This document shows positions 38,117-50,716 of a DNA stretch of 64,000 bases, piece after piece. The notes beneath the pieces were generated by a model that made no database searches, had not been told where the DNA came from, and saw only the letters and a program-made list of their open reading frames with translations. Numbering within the stretch: position 1 is the stretch's first letter; each line of letters starts with the position of its first letter. Position numbers and translations under genes: made by a program. Location: contig JABWDB010000004.1 in NCBI GenBank assembly GCA_019614645.1, positions 17,112,001 through 17,176,000 of the forward strand, read 5' to 3'. The stretch is from Stratiolaelaps scimitus (Eukaryota > Arthropoda > Arachnida > Mesostigmata > Laelapidae).

Positions 38117-41100
38117 ATGGCGCCCGCAGCAGTAGAAGGAGCACCCACGGAAAATCTTAGCGCAGTCCTCTACGCCAAGGACGACCTTCGTCTGGTAACT
38201 TGTGTTCTGATTGTCTTCATTTATTGGCTTCCGCGTTTGTTGCCGAAGCTGTCGAATATGCCCGTACAATATTTATATATATGAGTGTCACATGTCAGGC
38301 GTATTGTTTCGGCCAAAGCTTTGGGCGGTTACTGTACTCGAAATTAGCAGTGCTTAATGTATATATAATACTAATAATAAGAATAAGAATAATTGTAATA
38401 ATTAATAACGGTGCAGATGGATAACGGAAATTTTATTGGCGCGCATATTCACTTCTAGAGAAGACTCATGCAGTTCAGCCGAATCGATATTTCGACCTCT
38501 TGTTTAAATTGCACATGTTTCTGGTTCCATTATTATTCACTTGGTACAAATATACGGATTATGCTACAACAACTCCGATTAAGTTGTGACAAAGTTTGGA
38601 AGGGGGGTTGCCGTTAAGTAGAAAGCGAAAGAGACCGACTGCAGTTGTTCAATTTTTCTGAACTCTTCTGGTTTTCGCAGGAAAACACGCCGATTCCTGA
38701 GCCCCAGGACGATGGTAAGATTTGATTATCGATTAATTGTGATACCTTGCCCTAGTCGTGAAACTTGATATTAAGCTAACATCTGACATTGATTAAGCTT
38801 AATATATAAAGAGAGTCCTCCGCAGATCACGCTTGCTACAAAGTCACGCTTACCTCTGAATTCAGATGTGCAGCTGCGGATAGCTTCAGTGGGCATTTGC
38901 GGGACGGATCTTCACCTTTGGCATGAAGGTCGCGTTGGTCGTTTCGTTGTCACCCAACCTCTGGCTCTCGGTCATGAGACCAGCGCGTATGTCACCAAGA
39001 TCGGCAAGAATGTCAAGCACCTCAAAGTCGGTATGTAGTGCAACTTCGAGTTAGGCAATTATGGTTTTAGGCACAAACGAACATGACATGATGGGACGAC
39101 GTGGTACGATATGGGTGATGCGCCGATTACGCTCGATCACCGAAGAGTTGATTATTTGTCGATCGTTGTGTAGAAGAAGGAGCGACAGTGCAGATTTCTT
39201 TTATTTTTTTTAAAATTATGTTGTTATCATGATTAATAGCATTGAAAGATGTTGGAAGTTTGTCAAGCTTCCGTATCGTGTTATTCAGATCAAAATCCTA
39301 CTAAACAGATCAGTAAATTGACGATAGGTGATTCTTGAGATTGTTCTGACTGACCGAGCTGGTGGCTAGACCTTTAACCATCAAGAAAGATCTTGAGTTG
39401 GCGGTCAGCATAGCTTCAGAAGGAGCCAGAGGTATCAGTACAAACATATGACACGAACAATGAGGAATCAAGTGGTTACAACCTAACAGGTTGTTGAATC
39501 GATATTTCGCTAACTGATTAGGGGATCGTGTGGCTATCGAACCCAACTTGACGTGCCGCAAATGTGAGTTCTGCAAGCGTGGTACGTACAATCTGTGTCC
39601 CGCCATTGATCTCGTCGAAGTAACGCCTTACAGAGGACATCTGCGAAGATACTCGATTCAGAAGGCTGATCTAGTGTTCAAGTAAGTTAAGAACCCTGGA
39701 TGGTTCGTTTAAGTACTAGGATACGTTTCATTGCACTTACGATCAATGCATTCTTTCAGCTAAGGTTAGAGGTTGTTTAACTGAATTTTAAGCAAACAGA
39801 ACATCGGCGTGGAGCAATTGCATTTTTTTTTGTTGCCATAATGCAGAGTGCATCCTATCACTTTGCGCCCAGCCGGGAAAACGTGCGGGCTGTTTCACAT
39901 ATTGTATATGAAGTAACCGGCGTAACTCTTTGACTGAATACAACCAATACACAGATTCTAATTATAGCCTACCGTTCCAGGGTGTCAGATAACATTAGCA
40001 TGGATGAGGCTGCCCTGATAGAACCGTTTGCCGTTGCAGTCCAGGCGTGCAAGCGTGGGAATGTTCAGGCAGGCCAAAAAGTTCTCGTTTGCGGGGCTGG
40101 GCCCATCGGCCTGCTGTGCATGGCGGCCGCCCGGGCCTACGGAGTCGACACGATCGTTCAAACCGGTTAGTTGGCCGTTAAACCTATTATTCTTCGGTGC
40201 CTGTCTAATACTCGAATTTCACAGAAGTTTAAATTTAACGTGTGTTATATCTGAGTAGACATCGCTGACCCGAAGCTGAAAGTCGCCAAAGAGATGGGTG
40301 CCGACCATACGCTCAACGTGGCTGGTTTGAAACCCGAGGAGATCGCCAAGAAGGTCGAGGAACTGTTGGGAGGACAACCCGAAATCACCTTTGAGTGCAC
40401 GGGACAGGAGGTTTGCCTTCAGACTGCCGTCTACGTGAGTAATCACCAAAAATGACAACGGCGTTATAGAGCTCAGCTGAGCTAAATTTCCACTGCAGTA
40501 CAATGCGTATACACTTGAAATGAAATGTCCACTATTGAGAAAATAAACACTTTTGTATACACTTCTCTAGTCCAGGGCTAACAACTGGGACATGTTTGAG
40601 TCCTGTAGTTCAAATCAGCAAAAGCACATCTGAGCCGATGCAGTTATTGTGTTTGCGTGTTTATTAACGGCCTAGTGATTAGTCGATAGGGGACATAGGA
40701 ATATAGCGAGACCGGCTTAATTGTCTTCTACTCTTCCTGAAAACAACTCAGTACTTTTGACAATTGACCATTGAAAATTAGGCTTCGAAACCGGGTGGCT
40801 CAATCTTGGTCGTGGGCATGGGAGCGCCGTTAAGCAAGGTGCCCATCATGGAGGCCGTCGTCAAGGAAGTCGATATCAAGGGCATTTTCTGCTACGCAAA
40901 CTGGCAAGTACAGACTCATCTACCTATTACTTCCATTTAGGCTTGGCGATATATACGTATTTCCTCTATATACGTAACGTTCAACAAACATGACGCTTGT
41001 TGAACGTTGTTGCTATTCGCTATTCCTCTATGTTGATTGCATTTGCTGCTAACGTTCCCAGCACACCACCATATATGGTTATCTATCGTATGCAATATTC

Positions 41101-42049
41101 AGTTCGTCAAAATGGCTGAAGAGGTCTCCGAGACGGATCTGATCGTTCGTTCCTAGTCATCATGTACCTCATATATGGTTTAACGAAGCTCATTTATGCC
41201 CCTATTCAGAGAATGTTCTTTACTATCGTCGTCTGGGCAAAGCTATGGCGAAATATGTCGAAATCCCTAGCAACTAGATGAAGGGACATCTTAGACGGCC
41301 AGTCAGCCTAGCCGACGTTTTACGTCGGGATTTTTCGCGATGTTCTCCCCTTCGAATGGGAAGGAATGCTCGCATAGATATGTTCCATTTAGGCCGGTTG
41401 CTATGAATTGTTGCCAATTTGTTGCAAATCGAGTTGCTTGGAAATCCGTAGAGTGAAGAAACAAATACGATGCAGCGAAAAGTCGAACCACTGTTTTCTT
41501 TTGTGTAAATTCGAAGCGACAAACTATCATCTATTAACGAAGTAGTGTTCTCGATCTCAGCCGGTTAATGATTTAAAACATAAACAAACGAACTCTAACA
41601 ACGATAATATATGATTCATTAGGATGATATAACAATATACAGATGGTGAATTGTTCAAATTGCCAACCGATATATAGAAAATATCATCATTTTTTTTTTC
41701 CAAAAATGGCACGGCTTCCTTGTTCTGTATAGTTCCTGCCGTTCGGTGGAAATTTCATCGCTCTGGGAAAAAATCGCTCTAGGATAGTCTCTACGTGTAC
41801 CACGAGCTCGATGCGTTATACGTTTATATAATATATTTAGAATGGATTAAACTGTTACTGACTGATCTTAGTTCATGTTTGTTATATTCTCTGTTTAGCT
41901 ATCCCACGGCTGTTGCATTGCTGGGTTCTGGGAGGGTGAAATTATCACCGATGATTACGCACCGATACCCGCTTGAGAAGGCACTTGACGCATTCGAGCA
42001 CGCGCTTAGTGGCCGAGATGGATCGGTCAAGATCACAATCAACTGCTAG
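38117..42049 (+). CDS. Sorbitol dehydrogenase (zinc-dependent medium-chain dehydrogenase), eight exons, complete
   Basis: Oxidises sorbitol to fructose with NAD+ in the cytosol (polyol pathway). Exons: 38117-38194, 38681-38714, 38866-39030, 39522-39681, 39981-40165, 40259-40434, 40782-40903, 41899-42049. All phases agree and give 356 residues, matching the family (human 357). Visible features: DLRLENTPIPEP near the N-terminus, SVGICGTDLH and LGHE with the catalytic zinc ligands (Cys, His, Glu), GDRVAIEP, the NAD-fold glycine motif CGAGPIG followed by an Asp (QTDIADPK) that suits NAD, and THRYPLEKALDAFE near the end. A full C-x2-C-x2-C-x7-C structural zinc loop (CRKCEFCKRGTYNLC) is present; human SORD has lost most of these cysteines. 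Start ATG 38117 gives the expected N-terminal length. Intron 7 has a GC donor. The gene runs head-to-head with the exchanger, 2.1 kb apart. Very secure. Confidence 0.97.
40904..40909 (+). other. Non-canonical GC splice donor (GC-AG intron 7 of sorbitol dehydrogenase)
   Basis: The intron begins GCAAGT rather than GTAAGT and ends TTTAG at 41898. Joining AAC-TG to C-TAT gives YANCYPTAVALL, which aligns without a gap to the conserved RY-N-x-x-P region of the family. No nearby GT keeps frame and conservation, so the GC-AG intron (995 bases) is well supported. Confidence 0.85.
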
Positions 42050-42148
42050 ATGCCACCACGGTGGAGTTATCTCAAGAAAGAAGAAAATAATCCCCGCCGT
42101 AATTCCGCAGTGGGTACTACCACAGATACTAACGATGGAAATTGTGCT

Positions 42149-42154
42149 AATAAA
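42149..42154 (+). terminator. Poly(A) signal AATAAA of sorbitol dehydrogenase
   Basis: Canonical AATAAA 99 bases after the TAG stop; likely ends a short 3' UTR. Inferred from position. Confidence 0.6.
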
Positions 42155-43089
42155 TCAAATGATTTTATAGAAATGGCCGACTTGTTTGCTTGCTGTTGAT
42201 TCCTAGTAGGAACGTTTCCAATGAGTAAATGGTCGTCATTGCTGATGTGTATATCCAATTCAACGCAACCATATTCAAACCTGCAAGCATTATATACATT
42301 TATAATGTTTTGAAGGCTTCCAAAATTTACAGCAAAGTGGTCAATAGTTCTTGTCATCGAATGACATCATCGAAGGATACTATTTGAATACAGTCAGAAG
42401 CGGATTACACCGGTCCAAACACCCGAGTTTGTCACCTTTTTTTTAGTGCTTTAATGATTTATTGATTTATTTGAAAACGAAGGAGAGAATTTAATTGTGG
42501 ACAATTCGATGGCTTAATAAAGAGCCATTTGCTGAGGGCGCCATAGAAGAATAAGATAGAGAATAGAAAATTTCTATATCAAGAGACTAGTATTTTGCGG
42601 GACTAGTGGCGTGAACATAAGACACTGACTACAGCTGCCACGACGAGGTAAGGTTTGAAGGTGAAGGACTAAGGAAAAGGTATTTGTTTTTCTGACACAT
42701 TATTTGGCGTATTAAAGAATTAACTGGATGTTGAGTGAATGAATAATGAATAGGATATTTTCAGCAAATGCTGGCTAAGCGTCAGCCTGGAAAATTTACG
42801 TAAAATTTTGCCGTAGAATTTATACTGTGGCGTTCATAAGTTTAAGGCACCCCCTATATGTAAACAAATCGTTGCAAAGAGCACACATTTGAGGCATTTA
42901 TTCTGGTCAGATTATTGTACGCGCAGCCTGCTTCAACGAAATGTGTCGTTTTCTGGGTGTTCAAAATGACAAGGCACTCTCAGGTATCGAGTGTGCTCGC
43001 TGAGCTGATTCTCGCTCTCTTGTGCTAATTAGTACCGTGTAGCCCGCCCTTGCTAATTATAACGTTAAACATTCAGTTTGGCTTGCGAT
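42155..43089. other. No gene recognised
   Basis: Non-coding sequence between the sorbitol dehydrogenase poly(A) signal and the Tc1 remnant; includes the possible Tc1 terminal repeat near 42830. Confidence 0.45.
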
Positions 43090-44095
43090 CAATGAGATTT
43101 AGCAGGATCAGGTCGCTGACCCCTTCCTAGGCCTCCGCGAACGCCTCTTTTTGTGCTTCCACGGATGTATGCTATCGATTCGACGCATATACTCGTCGGA
43201 CAACAATGCCCCTGAGGTTCTCCATCGGGTTGTGATCCGGAGAGCATGCTGGCCGTTCTAGGGTTTCAACTTTGTGCCGACCTAATCACGCACGTGTACT
43301 CGCGCTGACGTGAATTGGAACGATATCTTATTGGAGGACAATTGGCAGTCGATGAAATCTGCGCTTAAACGGTAGCAGGTTATTGGTCAACATCTGCTGA
43401 TAGTCCTCGCTATTCATTCGCGATGGGATGAAAGCGAATGCGAGTTTGTCAAGAAAGATGAAGGCTCCCCAAACCGTAAGGGTCCCGCCACCGCAATTGC
43501 GCTTCGAGAAGCACCACGCCTCCTTATGTACATCATGCCAATAACCGTTAAATCCATTTAGCCCATACAACTTTAACTTCTTCTCGTCACTAAACACGAT
43601 CCGAAACAATATAGTACCTATTAGATAGATGTGCACCCTCAGGATACTCATTAAAAAACGTTTTCCCAATACTCACCATTTTCCAGTCTCTGTCCATATT
43701 GTTGCGAGCGAAGTTGAGTCGGGTACTCATGTGAGTAGTTGAAGATGAGGTGTTACTTTAATTTGCGCCCGTATGATGTGCGGGCAACGCTTAATTGTTC
43801 TTCAAACTGTTAATCTATGAACCAGAAGTTTTAGCTCTTGGCTAATTGCTTGGCAATTTATGGTCAAACGCGGAGCCAATCGACCAATGTACATGGCAGT
43901 TCGCTAACTGACTTTTCGTGAACGTCTTTGGGCTTATTAGAGCATCAAACGTCGACGGACTCTGTAAATAATATTGCACTACGTAACGACTTCTGCCAAT
44001 TTCTCTGGCAATCACAGCCTGGGTCCTTCCTGCTCCTGGTGTAAAACAGTGATAACTTCTTTAACCGGTGGGACCTATGAAAATCAATGTGGTCT
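43090..44095 (-). mobile_element. Degenerate Tc1-family transposase (DD34E)
   Basis: The minus strand carries a broken cut-and-paste transposase. The N-terminal helix-turn-helix is seen as TQAVIAREIGRSRYVVQ (about 43980-44030). The largest intact piece, 43328-43669, reads FSDEKKLKLYGLNGFN, then YWHDVHKEAWCFSKRNCGGG and LTVWGAF, the Tc1 core with its first catalytic Asp at 43586-43588. A TAA at 43328-43330 interrupts the frame just before the second Asp (43325-43327). PACSPDHNPMENL follows, with the catalytic Glu at 43220-43222. Second Asp and Glu are 35 codons apart, the DD34E spacing of Tc1 proper. Several further stops and at least one frameshift in the N-terminal part make it inactive. CTGTGGCGTTCATAAGTTT at about 42830 may be one terminal repeat; I found no matching right end. 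Confidence 0.82.
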
Positions 44096-47000
44096 ATATC
44101 AGAGTTGTGCGTCTTTTTGAGGGTCGCTTATCACTTCATCACTTGGTCCACCTAAGTCGAGACTATCTTTCCAAGTTAGAATTTCCGACACCGCCATATT
44201 GTTCTTTATAATTCTCTCTATCGGAATTCATTTTTTCGTCATTTAAAAGCAATCCGTTTAGCTAAAATTTTCTATCTAGTCGAATATCTGTATATGGCCT
44301 TATGAAGAGCGGGGGCCGTCGTGCTTCCCTGGATGACCACGTTCATCTTCGATTACGTCCATGATCTCCGACACGTTTCAAGTTTATATCACGAAAGTAA
44401 GTCAACAACAAGATGCTGGCGCAAATTAGTGAAGTTGCCTCTAGTAAGGTGTCTCTTTTTCTTGCAATCCCGTAGCTCTAGTTGCTTGTGAAATGCAGAT
44501 GTATTCTTGCACAATTAGATCAAAACCGGATCGAAACAGATAGCTCTTTTGGCAACCTCCAACTATTTTCGTCCTGACGGAATATCCTGACTCTAGAAGC
44601 TAAAAAATGATCTACGTTTTGACGTTAATAGTAAATTTATTATTGTAACTTTATTATACTTAATCAATATTATTCATTCACATAATTAACATTATTATAG
44701 TCGCTATCATCATCATCATTTTTAATAGTTGTTTTCTAATCACTACGCAATAAAATTACTTATCATTGTTATTATTTATAGTAGCAATAATAACTATTAT
44801 CAGAATCTTAACTTCATTAACCACGATTATTATAATACCTCAATAATGCAATCAATAATAATCTTGTTATCGTTTATTGTATTTAATGGTATTCCTCTTG
44901 GCTGTCGCGTCCTGTACTAATAACCACTCGTTCTATTCCTCATTAACCTCTCTCTCTCTTTCTCCCCTAATCTTGAGTCTGCAATCATCATTACTATCAG
45001 CAGTATTTGAATAATTAGTATTACAACACTAGCACATGGCTCCGCCAAAGATTTTGTTTAATAAGAATTATCGTAATAACAATTATATATATATATATAC
45101 TATTCATAATCTCAAGACGTTGTTAATAGCAGTAATGCTCCTAACATAGACATACTCTCTCGTTCTCTATCTCTTTTCAAAGCCTCATGTCAGCTCTACT
45201 CTCAGCGTCATGGAACGGGTCCGCATCCTATGTCATATGTTGTTTGCTGTTTGTTGTTGTCGTCGTCGTCGTCTTTGGTAGTGATGCTGTTATATAAAGT
45301 ATAATGGTGAATTATAATACCTCACTGTAATACCTTTTTGCGCTTCAGCCTAATCTCAATAGCCAATGAGTCACTCACACCACATAAAAGACGCCAATAG
45401 GCACGCACACACAGATATTGGACGTCATCTTCACGTCGCGTACAGTAGTACAATCACAATTTGGTAGACGTTGACGCCGCCGTCTTACGGAGAAAAAAAA
45501 ACACATCTGTCCCACGATGACAATCGCATCTTAAACGCACGCCCCATAGTACCCATGATTGTGGTTACCGTAGTAGTGGCAATGGTTGTACAAGGTTATT
45601 TGGATGTCACCCATATCTGCTTCTCCGTTTCACATAGGGGGGCGCGTAAGTATTCAGAGCTATTAAGCATTCGCACATTATATAAATGCGTAGGTCGACG
45701 CAAAGTTGACCGAAGAGTTGAAACTGTCGCAGAAATATGGATTGTTAGAAACACGACATGAAAACGAGCAGGACGCATTTTTCGTCGAGGGATAAATAGA
45801 CTAATTATAGGCAAATGAAGGCGGGCGGCTCCGTTTGGGCTGTGATCGCGAGTGAAGTCACAACTCAGTGAGAGGGGACCCAATCAGGCAACCACAGGGG
45901 AGAATGCCAGCATAATTGAAAATGCAAACTGCTCTGTATAGGCGCTCCCGTTTGTAGACGTTCCCCAGGGAGTGGATAGTGTTTGTGGAGGAAAAATGAC
46001 ACCCTATCCGCCATCCTTTTAAGCATGAACAAATCATATCGCATCATAATGCAGTTATTCGACAAACGGACTTTTGAGTACAGGGTGTCTGCACGTCACC
46101 GAGTGTATCTTACACGGCCCTAAATGCCCTGGATTCGCAACTCTCGGAAGCAAGTAAAACAAACTTGCTTCGCCGCCACGTCGGTCCCTATCTGACTAAC
46201 ACCGGTCTAGAATCGTATTCATTCAAGCAAACTCAGTATCCACAATATTTCACTGTCGCTTCGTTCCTCGAGTCACGAAAATCCATTCACTCCCCCCGTC
46301 ATCCACTTGCTCCTCACCACTTCGGCCCCTCAACGTCAGATGAGGCGGTTTGATTTTCGTCATATGCTTCACGCATTTCGGTAATTCGACAATTGCCACG
46401 CAGCGAATCATAACACGCACAAAACTTAGCACGCTAAACGCGTTTAAATGCAGCGACAATCCAACACCCTGCATATATATGTTGATGTTTACTTCGGTAG
46501 ACGCACAATCGCTTGCGAAATGCAGTGCTCTATCTTTAATGGTGGCTCCTCAGTTCACCTGTGATCGCTATGTGCAATATTTCACTGGCGTATTATAATG
46601 TATTGTAACGTATGCACGTTAATGAAGCTTAGCCAAATGAAGGAACTCAAAGACAATAAAGGTATATACCTAACCTAATGGACACCACTGTTTGTGTATC
46701 ACACGCTCTCGCGTAGGTGTCTTCGTGATTAAAATGACCACGGCAACGTTCAGATGTTTAGTGTTATCGTTATTATGATGATTATTATTATTAATACTGT
46801 TTTTATCATAAAACGTTCGAGTCGTACTGCTTCGGCTGCAACACAATATTAACATGCACTTCAGCAACCTGTACATACAACTTCGTCTAAACTATGCGTA
46901 TCTCCTAGCGGCCCATATGCTTTTACATGTACACGAATAATGTGTTCGGTTATACGATTTTTCCCCACGAGACGAATCTGCGCGTGCACATAGATCTGTA

Positions 47001-48717
47001 TTGGTGAACCTCAATACGACTTTACAGTTGAATGATACAGAAAACTGTTTATATGTATTTTTTTTTGGTTTTCGCCTTGGTCTGCCCCCCGTCCACCTGC
47101 TTCAGCTCATGAATATATATATAATCGCGTAAACCGTGTAATCCGCTATTTCTCAATCAATCACTCGCATTGATTCGTCCTTTGAGATCATGCTGGCTGT
47201 CTATCTTAATGTGCTTTGACTACATTCAGTACCGACATCCGCCAAAGCGTGGAGCCGTCCATACTGTACTCTCAGGGGTATTTCTTATTACACTTGTCAT
47301 CGGTGCCTCATGAACTTTTTCAATCTCTATTCTCATTATTGCTTTCTACCGTGCGGAGGTTATAAAAACAAAAAATAAAAATACCGAAATAACATAATAT
47401 CCTCTCCCGTATTGTCTGTCTGTCTCGCTCGACTTCCCATACACAAGATATAAACATTACACAATCATATATGGAGTCAAATTGTGCCAATTTCCTCGCT
47501 TGGTACGGCTCGTTCGAGACGTGGCTGGCCTCTGTGGTGGAGCTAACAAGCTCATAATTGATGCGAGCGACGAATGAATAGTTATCGTTAATGGCATCCA
47601 ATTCAAGCGATCGTAGAAATTCAGGCGTAATGCACCAGATACGCGTTTCAACGTACGGCCAGTACGAGTGGGCAGCGCGAAAACCTTTATCGAAATTTGT
47701 ATTTTGATAGATGAGGAACGATCAGCTTGTTCATTGCGATGCTTTCGTGGACGTGGACAATGAGTGTTCCATTGTCCGATCGGATAAGTAGATGAAGCCA
47801 TTGGTGGACACGGTATCCATATTATTTCTGTTGGCTGTGTATTTGAGATAAATTCAAATGTTTCCTCTTCATGTCAGGGCTATTCTCTTCTATTCGATTG
47901 TCCTTGTGTTTATTGTCCCTGTTGCTTACTGTATCGTCAGCCACCATCGCCATCGTAGTATACGTACGGACACTTACTTGCAGATACTGTTATTGTCGTC
48001 TTTCGACAACATCGGATCGGAGTCCCCATTACTTCCCTCGTGGTTGGTTGGCTTTGCAGTGCGGATTTTTCCTTGGTACGATGCTCCATGAAAGAATCGT
48101 CCATTTTTGCTAGCAGAAGCATCCTTCAGTTGAACTGAGTCCGGCACAATTCCGGCCCATGTGTCCGATTGCCTGATTCCCACTAGGCTAGCTAAATCGC
48201 TTGTGACAATGTTTTATCTTTCGACCGTAGCACTATTGCTTGGTTTCGGACTCTACGCTCGTCGTCACTTAAACCTGTTGCTGTAAATTCGCTTCCAGCT
48301 ATAACACACTCAACAACTACACCGTACATATGCCCATCGCTGTTCGCGTGGTGTTCCCTCTATGAGTTAATGTTATCCTCATCACGTTCAACGCGAACTC
48401 AATGGAAGTGGCATGTATTTATTTTCTTAGCATCCCGATTACGAGGAGTGTGTCTGTGTGTGTGAGTGTGGGACAGTGGTGCGAGGCTGCATGTAACAGC
48501 CAGTGGAAGTTGGCATATATCAAGGTCAGGCTAACTTCACCTGTGGAACAGACTCTATTACTTGATCGCCCTATATAGCAACACGATACATCACCATCAG
48601 GTTATTTCTACAATATATCAGCCATCACTTTCTCGCATTATGTTTTCATTGTTTTGTATTTATGTGACGGTCAACGTTATGCTTGTTAACACTGATAGTA
48701 ATACTGCCTTAAGATGC

Positions 48718-48750
<33 letters not shown>

Positions 48751-50716
48751 CTAATAATTAATTAATAACATGGCAATAATTACCATCGGTCATCTTCGAC
48801 TATACACTATAATATATAATCTCATCATAAGCTATTCGTTCTACTTGTAATATACCTCAAATCGAGTGGAAACTTTGTACTTTGCTTTCATCACGCGGAT
48901 GACCTCGAAATTGAAGTTTCTTTCTGCTTAGCGTGTCTATGTGAGCTCATCTCGGGCTCAGACTCCATTTTGTCTTCACTGTTCGCTTGGACATTATTCG
49001 TCATCGATTCAAATCATCGCTTTGTATCCAGGCCTTGTTTCCGGCTAGGTTGCTTCCAGTTCTCGGACCACGCTCGCTTTGGTCTCGTTACCAGCATGAC
49101 TCCGCCATCAGCAGTAGAATTAGTAGCAGTAGTGCACGGTGTATCCGAATACATGATCATCACCTCTAACTGTCTCTTGTCCTCCTGGAGGAACCTCGCA
49201 CACGCTATTTGTTTTTTCGCCAGATGCTAAATTCCATGAGAATTTCTGCCTATCGATCTCTTTCAATCATTGACTTCTATTGTTATTGTCTTCGTTTCTC
49301 TGTCGCGCCTGTCATTTTTCATACGATGCTTCCCAATGGTATTCATTTCCTGGATTATCGTCTTGTTCGCCCCGAGCTTCTAGCCCGGCTCGTCCCAACA
49401 AGCTGTGCTGTTCTGTGCTTGCATTTAGATTAGAAGACCAAGTATAATCTAATCTAATCGCTAATCTTCGCTCGTTCGGCATTGTTTGCAGGCGTCATTT
49501 ATGCATGTGAGGGAATTGGGACGGGGGGTGTTGATTTCTATAAGGGTATGGTCGGAGTTGACGGTGTTTGTCTTTGGCTATGACGTCGCAATTCGACTTT
49601 TAACTACTCTCTTTCGAGCGTCAGCGCGGAAATGATCGGGTCACTCCGGAATCTGCTGCCGCTGCTGCTGCTGTCATCATCGTTCGTGGGAGAGAAATAC
49701 GCTTGTGTCAAATCCCAAGTGTGCCTCGTGAAGCCTCGACCTTTCACTTCGCTCAATTCCGATTTGACCATCGCATGTGCAATCTTCAACTCAACACACT
49801 AAATCCTTCTCTTTCTCTCTCTCTACGTATCTCGATTGACCGATCTACACTACAGGTGGGATGCGAAGCACGCAAATCTTCGTCTTGCCTTTCTGTGCAA
49901 GAAGATAAAAACCTGGTGCGCAATCTATACCTACGACTGTAATTGTATGACCGTGGCCGCGTTGTTTAGCACTGCCACGCTGAATAGAAAAATGAGATTC
50001 CCTGCCGATGGCAGGTGGACCGAGCTAGATGAAAGGAGATTCGACCCAAAACAAAACCATGTTAGTTTCGTATTGTATTTTGGCACTATGATCGCCTTTA
50101 CGATTCAGACGCACGGACAGGGTAACAAAAAAATGGGTATTCTAGACAATCATTCAAACAGTCGCACAACAGACTCTCCTGTATTCGACATTCAACTCAA
50201 TTTTGCTGTTATATACCTTCTCGCAAATCGCAATCATAAGAATAACATTAATAATAACAATAATCGTAGTAATTAGTAGAATATCTCTACATATATAGTT
50301 GCCTCTGGAACTTCGTCGTTTCTTCCTACCATATTCTTTGCTACTGCTGAAGGATTTCTGGAGTCCAGTCTAACTCGTGGCCAGCTGATTGCATAGCACT
50401 TGCTTTCGGCTCCAAGGTCCTCCAGCAACGGCACTCTTAAAAGCGTCAATCTCTCATCAATCACTGGCGCCGCATTTGGCAAACGGTGGCTGTTTTTTGC
50501 TCGCTCATTATAACATGTTATGCTCCGTACTTCCCCCACTCTCTCTCTGTTTCTCTCCAGCGTCCCTCTTCATTAGCGTGCGTCCGGCAACGAAATCGCC
50601 CTGTGCTCCGTCTGGCTCTGTCGGCGTCATCTCCCCCCCGTTCCCCGTCCAGCCCCTCAACCATCAATCCCCTCCAGAGAATCGTACTCCATCGTATTCC
50701 TGCGAAGTCCACTAAA
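44096..50716. other. No gene recognised
   Basis: AT-rich sequence with ATT/AAT-rich low complexity at 44.6-45.1 kb, a GTC/GTT run near 45250 and AT microsatellites. A minus frame at 47320-47640 has a somewhat protein-like stretch but no motif or splice support. The 3' UTR of the PPxY-protein gene should lie in the last few hundred bases; no AATAAA was found there. Confidence 0.45.
48720..48749. repeat. (AT)n microsatellite
   Basis: About 30 bases of AT repeat in gene-poor sequence. Confidence 0.9.

Noticed and set aside
47320..47801. Protein-like stretches on the minus strand near 47.5 kb
   Set aside because: Several frames look equally plausible, stops interrupt each, and no family motif or splice pair was seen.
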